A stretch of 64,000 nucleotides of DNA from Bradyrhizobium sp. OK095 (GTDB lineage: Bacteria; Pseudomonadota; Alphaproteobacteria; Rhizobiales; Xanthobacteraceae), in NCBI RefSeq assembly GCF_900109945.1, contig NZ_FOBX01000012.1, forward strand, positions 170,327 through 234,326, written 5' to 3'. Numbering within the stretch: the stretch's first letter is position 1; each line of letters starts with the position of its first letter. The translations under genes were made by a program, and so were the position numbers. A model generated the notes under the pieces. That model did not search any database, had not been told where the DNA came from, and saw only the letters and a list, made by a program, of their open reading frames with translations. Of the stretch, positions 26,660 through 34,272 are shown one piece after another.

Positions 26660-26821
26660 ATGACACAGAAAGCAGCAACCGAGGCGCAGGTCCCGACACC
26701 GCGGGAAAGGTCCGACCTGTTCGGCGTCACTTTTCTTGCGACCATCGGCATCGTCATGCTGGCCTGGATCGGAGGCCTGGTCTGGGGCGCGATGGCGTTC
26801 TTCAGCTGGCTCGTGTCCTGA
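26660..26821 (+). CDS. 53-residue single-helix membrane protein (paralogue of 49946-50107)
   Basis: A 53-residue protein starts at ATG 26660. A polar N-terminus (MTQKAATEAQVPTPRERS) leads to a hydrophobic helix (TFLATIGIVMLAWIGGLVWGA) and an end of FFSWLVS. It has exactly the same length and pattern as the protein at 49946-50107: an M(S/T)Q start, TE at residues 7-8, LF near 20, then GI-ML-W-GL-W and a terminal WL. It is too short for ordinary gene calls, but the paralogy supports it. It sits tail-to-tail with the 30-residue gene at 26852. Function unknown. Confidence 0.65.
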   Translation: MTQKAATEAQVPTPRERSDLFGVTFLATIGIVMLAWIGGLVWGAMAFFSWLVS

Positions 26822-26851
26822 CGCGCGCGGCTGAGCGCCGCGGATCATGCG

Positions 26852-26944
26852 CTAAAATAGGTAGTGCACCACCTGCGCCAGCTTGATCCCGCCGCAAACG
26901 ATCATGGCCCACAACGCCACGCTGATCTGGATTGCATCCAGCAT
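26852..26944 (-). CDS. 30-residue membrane micro-protein
   Basis: The frame reads MLDAIQISVALWAMIVCGG then IKLAQVVHYLF, essentially one helix. The ATG at 26944 is preceded by GGGGAGGTGGGAC, a near-ideal Shine-Dalgarno sequence at short spacing, which is the main evidence for translation. The frame is open upstream to 27244, but that part looks non-coding. Such micro-proteins usually modulate larger membrane complexes; the partner is unknown. Confidence 0.55.
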   Translation of the reverse strand: MLDAIQISVALWAMIVCGGIKLAQVVHYLF

Positions 26945-27076
26945 GTCCCACCTCCCCGGCGAATCTTGTCCCGACGTTTTTTCTTTTGAGATTCGCCAGA
27001 AGCGGCAACGAGCGCCAGCGTTAATTTGAGGCAATTGTTGTGCGCCGCCGAACGCGACAGCTGCGTCAGCGCCACG

Positions 27077-27105
27077 ACAAAAGAGGCGGGCTTTCGCCCG
27101 CCTCT
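27077..27105 (-). terminator. Rho-independent terminator after 27132-27920
   Basis: Read on the minus strand, AGAGGCGGGC and GCCCGCCTCT form a ten-base-pair stem with loop GAAA, followed by TTTTG. It lies 27 bases after the stop of the glycine-zipper protein. Confidence 0.8.
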
Positions 27106-27131
27106 CCGTTCTCAATTTCAAGCTCGGAAGC

Positions 27132-27920
27132 TCAGTAGCACGCGCGCGGATCGGCCTGCACATACTGGCCGCTCGGATAGCGGTAGTAGCAATTGCCCTG
27201 GGCCAGATAGTAGCCGGGGCGCGAGGCCGCCGTCGCGCCGGCAATCGCGCCGGTGGCGCCGCCGATCACGGCGCCTGCGGCTGCGCCCGAAGCGTTGCCC
27301 GAGATCAGACCGCCCAGCACACCGCCGACGATGGCGCCGCCAAGCGCGCTTGCACCGGGATCAACCGGCGGAGGTGGCGGCGCGTAGGCGACCGGAGGAG
27401 GACCAGGGGCATAGGCCACCGGCTCGTCATCGTAATAGTCCTCCGAAATGTAGGCGGGCGGGCCTTCCATCCGCTGCGGATAATAATACCAGACGCCGCC
27501 GACGTCCCACCACCAGCCGGGGCGGCCGTTGTGGACCTCGTGGCGCCAGCGCCCGCCATCCCAGGCGAGATTGCCGCGATAGGTATGTCCGCCCCAGTCG
27601 CGCGCCGGTGCGGGGCCCCTGGCGTAATTGCGGCCGGGCTGCGGGCCACCAACGGCACGGGGGCCAGGACCAGGACCGGGACCCGGGCCGCCGGCGTGAG
27701 GCTGGCCACCGGGCTGCGGACCGGGCCTGATAGCCTGCTGCGGCGGCGGACCCTTGTGCATGTTCTGATTATTCTGGGACGGCGCGCCTGCGCCCTGCCC
27801 GTGCGGCGGCTGGCCGTCGTGCCTCGGCGGCCCTGAATCCTGTGCCTGCGCCGAGAGCGCAAGCAATGACATGGCCGAAACCAAGGGAATGATGATCTTC
27901 ATGCGGCTGGACGCACTCAT
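27132..27920 (-). CDS. Secreted Pro/Gly-rich protein with glycine-zipper C-terminus
   Basis: This 262-residue protein has a signal peptide (MKIIIPLVSAMSLLALSAQAQ). A Pro/Gly/Gln-rich low-complexity stretch covers about 33-100, followed by a Trp/Tyr-rich module (GRWRHEVHNGRPGWWWDVGG, WYYYP) seen in many rhizobial envelope proteins. A glycine zipper of repeated GxxxG follows (ALGGAIVGGVLGGLISGNAS, GAVIGGATGAIAGA). The end, YYLAQGNCYYRYPSGQYVQ, is a Cys/Tyr-rich tail. It probably sits in the outer membrane or periplasm; the function is unknown. Start may be ATG 27920 or 27902; the latter removes six residues before the signal peptide. Confidence 0.75.
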   Translation of the reverse strand: MSASSRMKIIIPLVSAMSLLALSAQAQDSGPPRHDGQPPHGQGAGAPSQNNQNMHKGPPPQQAIRPGPQPGGQPHAGGPGPGPGPGPRAVGGPQPGRNYARGPAPARDWGGHTYRGNLAWDGGRWRHEVHNGRPGWWWDVGGVWYYYPQRMEGPPAYISEDYYDDEPVAYAPGPPPVAYAPPPPPVDPGASALGGAIVGGVLGGLISGNASGAAAGAVIGGATGAIAGATAASRPGYYLAQGNCYYRYPSGQYVQADPRACY

Positions 27921-28094
27921 GCGTGCTTGACCCCTACTCTCTCGATTGCCGTGGTCCTCAGCGCGATAGACGATTCGTCTCGCGTCGGGGTGATGCCGGC
28001 TAATATAACTGACCTGTTTTGGTCGGCTAAGTCCCGTTACAAATGCTTAAGATCACGGCAATTTTTCGGCTGCACGGGCTGCGCTGGAGCGCTT

Positions 28095-28325
28095 CTAACG
28101 GGCCGGCTCGATCACGTTGCAATTGCGCCGCCCCGACATCAGGCAGTCCTGCATCTTGCTGGCGGCGGTGAGATCCCGGGCAAGCCACCAGCCGACGCCG
28201 AGGATCACAATCGCGATGATCAGCCCGGCGATGGCGCCGCGGCGGTTGTCACCGGATCGAGGTTTTGGCGGGGATTTGGGCTTCGTGCCCGGTTCGGGCT
28301 CGGACTTGGGCATGGACTTGGGCAT
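28095..28325 (-). CDS. Small single-helix membrane protein, unknown
   Basis: This 76-residue protein begins MPKSMPKSEPE (a 12-base direct repeat at the DNA level) and has a Lys/Pro-rich cytoplasmic arm. One helix (AIAGLIIAIVILGVGWWLA) is followed by a short periplasmic end with two cysteines (MQDCLMSGRRNCNVIEPAR) that could form a disulfide. Other in-frame starts are ATG 28313 and GTG 28340. The gene is not recognised beyond being a common small-protein type in Bradyrhizobium. Confidence 0.6.
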   Translation of the reverse strand: MPKSMPKSEPEPGTKPKSPPKPRSGDNRRGAIAGLIIAIVILGVGWWLARDLTAASKMQDCLMSGRRNCNVIEPAR

Positions 28326-28397
28326 GGCTGACTGGATCACAGACGCTGGCCGGCTTTATCACCTCTGCGACCTGGCGTCACATCCCGCTCAGAGAGT

Positions 28398-28625
28398 TTA
28401 CCCCCGGGTCGGCCGGATCAGATCCTTGCGCGAGGTTTCGACCGCCGGGGTCGCCCGCGGTGCGCAGGTTGTGAGCACGAAAGCGGTCTGGGTGCACTCC
28501 CAGTCGGCGCCCAGAACGGCGCTGTCGATCGGCTGCGGACGGGCAAGCAGCAGCGCAGCGCCAGCCACGGCCGCCACCGCAAGGGTGATCGCGAGCGCCT
28601 TCAGGCTCAGTCTTGAGATCGTCAT
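28398..28625 (-). CDS. Small signal-anchor or secreted protein, unknown
   Basis: This 75-residue frame starts with ATG at 28625. An N-terminal hydrophobic segment (LALAITLAVAAVAGAALLLA-like) is followed by a short periplasmic part with two cysteines (DWECTQTAFVLTTCAP), which may be disulfide-linked, and a polar tail. The layout resembles the adjacent gene at 28095-28325. Both may be expressed in the same direction, but 72 bases separate them. Confidence 0.6.
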   Translation of the reverse strand: MTISRLSLKALAITLAVAAVAGAALLLARPQPIDSAVLGADWECTQTAFVLTTCAPRATPAVETSRKDLIRPTRG

Positions 28626-28889
28626 GCCCGTGCTCCGTCTCGTACCGGGACGGACGCTAGGTCCCGCCCCTGTGCTCCCTTATGAGGGACATCACAATTC
28701 GGCAGTTTTTCCGGGCTACGAGAGATCGTTGGGGGCGATTTTTCGTCTACCTGATCGGCTGCAATATCTATGGCTTTGCGGCGCGCGTGGATGTACACGC
28801 ATCTGCGTCGCGCGGCGCCCGCTATGCCCAGCCGACGTACCAACACGCAGTTATGTAGGACTGAAAGCGAGGATGACAAGGTTCGTTCG

Positions 28890-29237
28890 ATGAGTGGATT
28901 CAGGGAACCAGGATTCTCCGACCGGCAAAAGGCCGCTCAGGAAGCACGCAAAAATCTTTTGAACAAATTCAAATCGCAGCCGGGTCACGACGATCCGGAG
29001 GTGGTGGCACGTCGTGCCGAGCGCGAGGCGCTCGCGGCCAAGCGCGCCGAGGCAAAGGCCTCGCGCGAAGCCGAAAAGGCCGAGCAGAAGCGCGTCGCGG
29101 AAGAAGCTGCAGCTGCGGAAGCTGCGCGACTTGCGCGTGAGGCCGAGGAGGCGGTCGCCAAGGCGGCTGAGGCCGAGGCCGATCAAAAAGCCAAGCGCGA
29201 TGCCCGCTACGCAGCCCGCAAGGCCAAGCGCAAGTAA
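28890..29237 (+). CDS. DUF6481 family protein
   Basis: This 115-residue, strongly charged protein has the DUF6481 form: the opening GFREPGFSDRQKAAQEARKN, then a long Ala/Glu/Lys/Arg helix (EREALAAKRAEAKASREAEK onwards) that is likely a coiled coil, and a basic end (ARKAKRK). Homologues in alphaproteobacteria are about this length and unstudied. The start is ATG at 28890. The basic tail suggests nucleic-acid or ribosome contact, but that is an inference. Confidence 0.8.
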   Translation: MSGFREPGFSDRQKAAQEARKNLLNKFKSQPGHDDPEVVARRAEREALAAKRAEAKASREAEKAEQKRVAEEAAAAEAARLAREAEEAVAKAAEAEADQKAKRDARYAARKAKRK

Positions 29238-29361
29238 CGTTCTCTAGTAACGTTCGATTGAATTTGAACTGAAGCGCCATTTTCGGGGCGGTCCACGTGA
29301 CCGCCCCGAGCATCTGCGCGCGCGCCTACCGGCGCAAACGCTACGCGCCGCCGGTAGAAGA

Positions 29362-29607
29362 TCAGTTCTTCTTCATCATCCCGTCGTCCTTCTTCATCCC
29401 GTCGTCTTTCTTCATCCCGTCCTTCTTCATGCCGTCGTCCTTGGACATGGTGTCTTTCTTCATGCCGTCCTTGGACATCGTGTCCTTCTTCATCATGCCG
29501 TCGTCCTTGCCCATCTTATCCTGGGCGAAAGCGGCCGGCGCGAGCGCGAGGCCAAGCGAGAGAACGGCAGCAGAGACGCCGAGCGCGATGCGGGTGCGAA
29601 TGGTCAT
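29362..29607 (-). CDS. Secreted pentapeptide MxKDx-repeat protein
   Basis: This 81-residue protein has a signal peptide ending in AFA-QDK. The mature part is almost entirely tandem pentapeptides of the type M-x-K-D-x (GMKKD, TMSKD, GMMKK), rich in Met, Lys and Asp. The DNA shows it as repeats of a 15-base unit on the minus strand. Such proteins are named pentapeptide MXKDX repeat proteins; metal binding by Met and Asp is a common guess without proof. The stop is at 29362 and the start ATG at 29607. Confidence 0.8.
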   Translation of the reverse strand: MTIRTRIALGVSAAVLSLGLALAPAAFAQDKMGKDDGMMKKDTMSKDGMKKDTMSKDDGMKKDGMKKDDGMKKDDGMMKKN

Positions 29608-29960
29608 GGATCATCTTCCCTTCGGGATGGTGTTTGTCAGCGACGGACGCCGCTATTTAATCTCGACGGATTGACCGCCAGCGTTGTTACGCCGGCACCG
29701 ATAAATTTCTGCGGGCTGCTGCCGTCCACGTATTCGCCGCAATCGCGTCCGCGCATGGCGCCGCCCATTTGCAGCAGAATGGATGGCCAGTGTGCAGCGC
29801 AGCAAGGCCGGCCCTTGCCGCGGCATTCGGTCTCGAACTATCAGATGAGAGAATATCGCCTGTAAGACCGGCTAGGATGGGCCCAGCGTCGATCTTGCAC
29901 GACCTGACCCAAATCACACCAACAAGAACCGCTCAAAGAAACGTTCAAGGGGATCACACC
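29608..29960. other. Divergent intergenic region before the first TRAP operon
   Basis: This 353-base stretch holds promoters for the MxKDx protein and the TRAP operon. I see no palindrome like the GntR-type site at 34212 and no other gene. Confidence 0.45.
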
Positions 29961-30983
29961 ATGCTCACGCGTCGCCATCTGATCGCAACCGCCGTCGCCG
30001 CACCCGCCATCCTCCGTTTTAGCACCGGCACCGCGCATGCCGCGACCACGCTGAAGATCTCGCATCAATTCCCGGGTGGCACCATCGACAAGGGCGATTT
30101 CCGCGACCGGCTCTGCCGCATGTTCGCAGCCGAAGTCAGCAAGCGCAGCAATGGCGACATCGCCGCCGAGATCTATCCGAACTCCTCGCTGATCAAGACC
30201 AACGCGCAGTTCTCCGCGATGCGCAAGGGCGCGCTCGACATCTCGCTCTATCCGATGCCCTACGCCGGCGGCGAATTGCCGGAGACCAATATCGGCCTGA
30301 TGCCGGGCCTCGTGACCACCTACGACCAGGGCATGCGCTGGAAGAAGGAGCCGGTCGGCAAGGCGCTGACCGACTTCCTCGCCGACAAGGGCATCATCCT
30401 GCTCTCCTGGGTGTGGCAGGCCGGCGGCGTCGCCAGCCGCTCCAAGCCGATCGTGTCGCCGGAAGATGCCAAGGGCATGAAGGTGCGCGGCGGCTCGCGC
30501 GAGATGGACATGGTGCTGCAGACCGCGGGCGCTTCCGTGCTGTCGGTGCCGTCCAACGAAATCTACGCGGCGATGCAGACCGGCGCTTGCGACGCCGGCA
30601 TCACCTCCTCCACCAGCCTGATCTCGTTCCGGCTCGAAGAGGTCGCGAAGTCGCTGACCTCAGGCGCCGGCGCCTCCTACTGGTTCATGCTGGAGCCGCT
30701 GATGATGTCGAAGGCGATCTTCGACAAGCTGCCGAAGAACCAGCAGGACATCCTGCTCGCGGTCGGTGAGGAGTTAGAGGCCTTCGGCCGCAAGGGCGCG
30801 CAGGATGACGACGTCGAGGTCGCCAAGGTCTATGAGAAGGCCGGCGCAAAAGTCTCGGTGCTCGATGCTGCGACCGTCGGCAAGTGGCGCGACATCGCCC
30901 GCGACACCGCCTGGAAGGACTACGGCGCCAAGACCGCGACGGCTGCGACCCTGTTGAAGCTCGCCTCCGACGTCGCCGCATGA
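29961..30983 (+). CDS. TRAP transporter solute-binding protein (DctP family)
   Basis: This 340-residue periplasmic receptor starts at ATG 29961 (AAGGGG upstream). It has a Tat-type signal (TRRHLIATAVAAPAIL, ending AHA). The DctP fold is shown by TLKISHQFPGGTIDKGDF, the strand-helix AQFSAMRKGALDISLYPMPY, and KGMKVRGGSREMDMVL with the arginine that usually clamps a substrate carboxylate. EIYAAMQTGACDAGITS is the hinge-side motif. It delivers a small organic acid to the membrane subunits encoded downstream with ATGA overlaps. The substrate is not predictable. No regulator is adjacent. Confidence 0.9.
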   Translation: MLTRRHLIATAVAAPAILRFSTGTAHAATTLKISHQFPGGTIDKGDFRDRLCRMFAAEVSKRSNGDIAAEIYPNSSLIKTNAQFSAMRKGALDISLYPMPYAGGELPETNIGLMPGLVTTYDQGMRWKKEPVGKALTDFLADKGIILLSWVWQAGGVASRSKPIVSPEDAKGMKVRGGSREMDMVLQTAGASVLSVPSNEIYAAMQTGACDAGITSSTSLISFRLEEVAKSLTSGAGASYWFMLEPLMMSKAIFDKLPKNQQDILLAVGEELEAFGRKGAQDDDVEVAKVYEKAGAKVSVLDAATVGKWRDIARDTAWKDYGAKTATAATLLKLASDVAA

Positions 30984-31534
30984 GCCACGGTCCGCTTCCG
31001 GATCGTGGCCACCAGTCGACCGCTGCCGCAAGGACGGGCCTTGCGGCGGCGATCGATCGCGGTCTCGCAATCCTCAACACCATTATCGTCGTGTTCGCCG
31101 CGATCGCGCTGATCGCGGCCTGCGCAATCCTGAGCTACAGCGTGCTCAGCCGCGCGCTGTTCAAGGCCGCCAATTACTGGCAGGACGAGGCCGCAGTGTT
31201 CCTGCTGGTCGGCGCCACCTTCATGACGGCCGCCTATGTGCAGCAGAACCGCGGCCATATCGGTATCGAGGCGTTTGTCGGCCTGCTGTCGCCGCTCGCC
31301 AACAAGATCCGGCTCTGGCTGGTCGATGCCGTGACGTTCCTGTTCTGCGCCTTTTTCACCTGGAAGTCCTGGACGCTGGCCCATGAGGCCTATGTCGACG
31401 GCCAGGTATCGAACTCGATGTGGTCGCCGCCGCTTGCCATTCCCTACTCGCTGATGGCGCTTGGCATGAGCCTGCTCTGCGTCCAGATCCTCGTGCAGCT
31501 TGCGCTGCCTTTCGCGGGAGCCAAGCGTCCATGA
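30980..31534 (+). CDS. TRAP transporter small permease (DctQ family)
   Basis: This 184-residue protein with four membrane helices starts at the ATG that overlaps the DctP stop (ATGA at 30980). Its helices include ILNTIIVVFAAIALIAACAI and the DctQ signature YWQDEAAVFLLVGATFMTAA, where the acidic residue within the second helix is conserved. It pairs with DctM to form the sodium-driven importer in the inner membrane. Confidence 0.9.
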   Translation: MSHGPLPDRGHQSTAAARTGLAAAIDRGLAILNTIIVVFAAIALIAACAILSYSVLSRALFKAANYWQDEAAVFLLVGATFMTAAYVQQNRGHIGIEAFVGLLSPLANKIRLWLVDAVTFLFCAFFTWKSWTLAHEAYVDGQVSNSMWSPPLAIPYSLMALGMSLLCVQILVQLALPFAGAKRP

Positions 31535-32889
31535 GCGTTTTCGGTATCGGCATCGCCTACGGCATCGCGACGCTGGTCGTGATGTTTTCGGGCATGCCCA
31601 TTGCGTTTGCGCTCGGCGCGGTCGCGGTCGTGTTCATGGGCATCTACATGCCCGCCGCTTCGCTGGATACGGTGACGCAGAACGTCTACGAGGAAATGGC
31701 CTCGATCACGCTGCTGTCGATCCCGCTCTTCATCCTCAAGGGGGCGGCGATCGGCAAGTCGCGCGCCGGCCAGGATCTCTATTCGGCCCTGCACGCCTGG
31801 CTGCATCGCGTGCCCGGCGGCCTTGGCGTCGCCAATGTGTTTGCCTGCGCGCTGTTTGCGGCAATGGCGGGCTCCTCGCCCGCGACCTGCTCGGCGATCG
31901 GCTCGGCCGGCATCCCCGAGATGCGCAAGCGCGGCTATTCCGGAGGGTTTGCGGCCGGCATCATCGCCGCCGGCGGTACGCTCGGCATTTTGTTGCCGCC
32001 CTCGATCACCATGATCCTGTTCGCAGTGGCCGCCGAAAAATCGCTCGGCCGGCTGTTCCTCGCCGGTATCGGCCCGGGCCTGCTGCTGGTCTCGCTGTTC
32101 GGCACCTATGCCGTGATCCGCTTTCGCCAGGAATATGCGGCGGCCGAAGCGATCTACAAGAAGGGCGGCCCCGAAGCTGCGATCCTCGCCCGCGACGAAT
32201 ACACGCTCGCCGAACGCTTCAGCGTGCTGCCGCGCGTGCTCCCCTTCGTGCTGCTGCTCACCGGCGTCATGATTGCGCTCTATGGCGGCTATGCCACGCC
32301 GTCGGAGACGGCCGGCCTCGGCGGCCTGCTCGCGCTGGCGCTGATCGCGGTGATCTACAGCGTGTGGCGGCCGAGCGACCTTGCGCCCATCCTGAAATCG
32401 ACGATCCGGGAATCGACCATGCTGATGATGATCATCGGCATGTCGCTGCTCTACTCCTACGTGATGAGCTATCTGCACATCTCGCAATCGGTCGCCGAAT
32501 CCGTCGTCGCGATGCACCTGCCGCGCTGGGGCCTGCTGTTCGCGATCCTCGTCATGGTCGTCGTACTCGGATTCTTCCTGCCGCCGGTCTCGATTATTCT
32601 CATGACCGCGCCGATCATCCTGCCGCCGCTGCGCGCCGCGAATTTCGACATCATCTGGTTCGGCGTGGTCATGACCATCGTGATGGAGATGGGGCTGATC
32701 CATCCACCCGTAGGCCTCAACATCTTCGTCATCCGCAACGTCGCGCCGGATATTCCCCTGAGCGAGGTGATCTGGGGTACCCTGCCCTTCGTGCTGCTGA
32801 TGATGCTCGCGGTGCTGCTGCTGTGCTTCGTGCCGGGGATATCGACCGCACTGCCGGACCTGGTGATGGGGCCGGACGGCAGCAGGTAG
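31531..32889 (+). CDS. TRAP transporter large permease (DctM family)
   Basis: This 452-residue DctM/YiaN-type permease has twelve or so helices. Typical stretches are MASITLLSIPLFILKGAAIG, GVANVFACALFAAMAGSSPA, the GTLGILLPPSITMIL motif with its PP pair, and MGLIHPPVGLNIFVI near the C-terminus. It carries the substrate and sodium pathway. Start ATG at 31531 overlaps dctQ as ATGA. It is the third gene of the cluster, followed after 12 bases by a small membrane protein that may be its fourth gene. Confidence 0.92.
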   Translation: MSVFGIGIAYGIATLVVMFSGMPIAFALGAVAVVFMGIYMPAASLDTVTQNVYEEMASITLLSIPLFILKGAAIGKSRAGQDLYSALHAWLHRVPGGLGVANVFACALFAAMAGSSPATCSAIGSAGIPEMRKRGYSGGFAAGIIAAGGTLGILLPPSITMILFAVAAEKSLGRLFLAGIGPGLLLVSLFGTYAVIRFRQEYAAAEAIYKKGGPEAAILARDEYTLAERFSVLPRVLPFVLLLTGVMIALYGGYATPSETAGLGGLLALALIAVIYSVWRPSDLAPILKSTIRESTMLMMIIGMSLLYSYVMSYLHISQSVAESVVAMHLPRWGLLFAILVMVVVLGFFLPPVSIILMTAPIILPPLRAANFDIIWFGVVMTIVMEMGLIHPPVGLNIFVIRNVAPDIPLSEVIWGTLPFVLLMMLAVLLLCFVPGISTALPDLVMGPDGSR

Positions 32890-32901
32890 CGGGAGAAGCC
32901 G

Positions 32902-33351
32902 TTGGCGCAGGGCGGTCCAGGCACCGGCTTCTATCTCATTCTCGCCCTCGCCCTGTTTGGGCCGTTCGCCATTGGCTCGTTGGCCGGCGTGACGTTCACG
33001 CGTCTCATCAAACGTCGCGGCTGGCAGCCCCAGGTGATTTCGGTGTGGCCGATTTCCGTGATGTTCGGGACGCTGGCCTATGTCGTCGCGCCGGCATTGC
33101 TGTTTGCCGTGCTCTCCGCGTTCGCAGGTTCTCATCCGCTGTCGTTCTTGGCGGGACTGGCGCTGGCCCTGTTCTACACGTGGCCGGTCTGGCTGCTGAT
33201 GGGGCCGATCTTCTACATCTACGTCGTCTATCTCAAGAACCGCCGGAAGTGGCTGAGAGACTCGACGGTGGTTTATCTCTCGGCCATTGCTCTCACGTCC
33301 GAGTGCGCTTTTCTGTTCTGGTACATTAGCGGCACATTGCCCCCCTATTGA
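32902..33351 (+). CDS. Four-helix membrane protein following TRAP operon, unknown
   Basis: This 149-residue protein begins with TTG at 32902, with GGGAG six bases upstream. The hydrophobic helices are FYLILALALFGPFAIGSLAG, MFGTLAYVVAPALLFAVLSA, FLAGLALALFYTWPVWLLMG and VVYLSAIALTSECAFLFWYI. A basic segment (KNRRKWLRD) faces the cytoplasm. I do not recognise a family. The 12-base gap to dctM suggests the same transcript, but a link to TRAP function is only positional. Confidence 0.65.
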   Translation: MAQGGPGTGFYLILALALFGPFAIGSLAGVTFTRLIKRRGWQPQVISVWPISVMFGTLAYVVAPALLFAVLSAFAGSHPLSFLAGLALALFYTWPVWLLMGPIFYIYVVYLKNRRKWLRDSTVVYLSAIALTSECAFLFWYISGTLPPY

Positions 33352-33378
33352 GGCATCGTCGTCTCGTGCCTGCGACCG

Positions 33379-34068
33379 CTACTCGCTCTTCCGCCGCGCC
33401 TTCGGCGCGATCGTGCTGCCGGCGACGACCTGCAACAGGTCCTTGCGCACGGCCTCGATGTGCCGTTCCAAAAATCGGCAGGCGTCCTCGACCTTCTGCG
33501 CGCGGCAGAGCGCGATCAGATGGGCATGCTCCTTCTCAGCTGTCCCCATCGCCTTGGTGTTGGAGAGCTGGAGCCGCGTATAGCGGTCGCTGGTCTGGAG
33601 CAGCGACAGCACGATCGTGCGGGTGCGGGGCTGCGGGGCGTGCACATACAGCGCCATGTGGAAGTCGGCGTTGAGCTGGCCCCATTCGCTGACGTTGCGC
33701 GCCTTGATCGCCTTCTCGAAGTGCTTGTGGATGTCGTCGAGCCCGTTGAAATCATCGGCGGTGAAACGCGGCGCCGACTGCGCCAGCAGTCGCGGCTCCA
33801 GGATACCACGCAGGTCGAACACGTCGTTGATCTCATCCAGCGACAATTCGGAGACGATGGCGCCCTTCTGCGGAACGATCCGCACTAGCCCTTCGGCCTC
33901 GAGCTGAAACAGTGCCTCACGCACCGGAATGCGGCTGACGCCATAGGCCTCGCCAAGCGCGTCCTGTCGCAATTGCGAACCGGCCGGATAGGTGCCGTCG
34001 AGGATCGCCTGCCTGAGCTGGTCGACGATCGCAGCCGACAGCGTGCGATGCTTCAGAGGCTGTTTCAT
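33379..34068 (-). CDS. GntR-family transcriptional regulator (FadR/FCD subfamily)
   Basis: This 229-residue regulator starts at ATG 34068 (AAGGT upstream). The N-terminal winged helix reads LSAAIVDQLRQAILDGTYPA and VSRIPVREALFQLEAEGLVR, and the helical FCD domain follows from about residue 80 (LRGILEPRLLAQSAP, NADFHMALYVHA with the metal/ligand-binding His, and a late EHAHLI). FCD domains sense carboxylic acids. It is divergent from the second TRAP operon, and a 10-1-10 palindrome overlapping that operon's promoter (34212-34232) is its likely operator. It is probably a repressor relieved by the transported substrate or its breakdown product. Confidence 0.9.
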   Translation of the reverse strand: MKQPLKHRTLSAAIVDQLRQAILDGTYPAGSQLRQDALGEAYGVSRIPVREALFQLEAEGLVRIVPQKGAIVSELSLDEINDVFDLRGILEPRLLAQSAPRFTADDFNGLDDIHKHFEKAIKARNVSEWGQLNADFHMALYVHAPQPRTRTIVLSLLQTSDRYTRLQLSNTKAMGTAEKEHAHLIALCRAQKVEDACRFLERHIEAVRKDLLQVVAGSTIAPKARRKSE

Positions 34069-34201
34069 CTGACCTTCTGTTGTCCTTCCCGACTCATCGG
34101 CCGATGCGGTCCCTCTCTTGCATGATGGGAGCGCCAGCAAAAGCCAAGCACCAGTGCCTAGCAAAAGCGCGTCCTGCCGCCGAAATGACCGCAATCTCCG
34201 T

Positions 34202-34229
34202 TTGACAGGCAAAATGTATAAATTATACA
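34202..34229 (+). promoter_or_regulatory. Promoter of the second TRAP operon
   Basis: TTGACA (34202-34207) is followed after 16 bases by TATACA (34224-34229), a good sigma-70-type match, 43 bases before the dctQ start. The -10 hexamer lies within the palindrome at 34212-34232. Confidence 0.65.
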
Positions 34230-34232
34230 TTT
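34212..34232. promoter_or_regulatory. Likely GntR operator (10-1-10 palindrome)
   Basis: AAATGTATAA (34212-34221) is the exact reverse complement of TTATACATTT (34223-34232) around a single A at 34222. The core TGTATAA-A-TTATACA resembles FCD-type GntR sites. Its position over the spacer and -10 of the promoter fits repression. Confidence 0.7.
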
Positions 34233-34272
34233 GCCGATAGCACGATAAATTTCCGGGGTTGGGGCCTCTTTC

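Noticed and set aside
29284..29308. Hairpin CGGGGCGGTC / GACCGCCCCG as a terminator
   Set aside because: The stem is perfect but neither strand has a T-run after it, and it lies 47 bases past the DUF6481 stop; role unclear.
22893..29607. Genomic island integrated at tRNA-Arg
   Set aside because: No integrase, no duplicated tRNA end and base composition that mostly matches the surroundings; the region is just gene-poor with small proteins.
31444..33135. Minus-strand frame of 563 residues across dctM
   Set aside because: Antisense shadow; the plus strand has a full DctM with ATGA overlap to dctQ.
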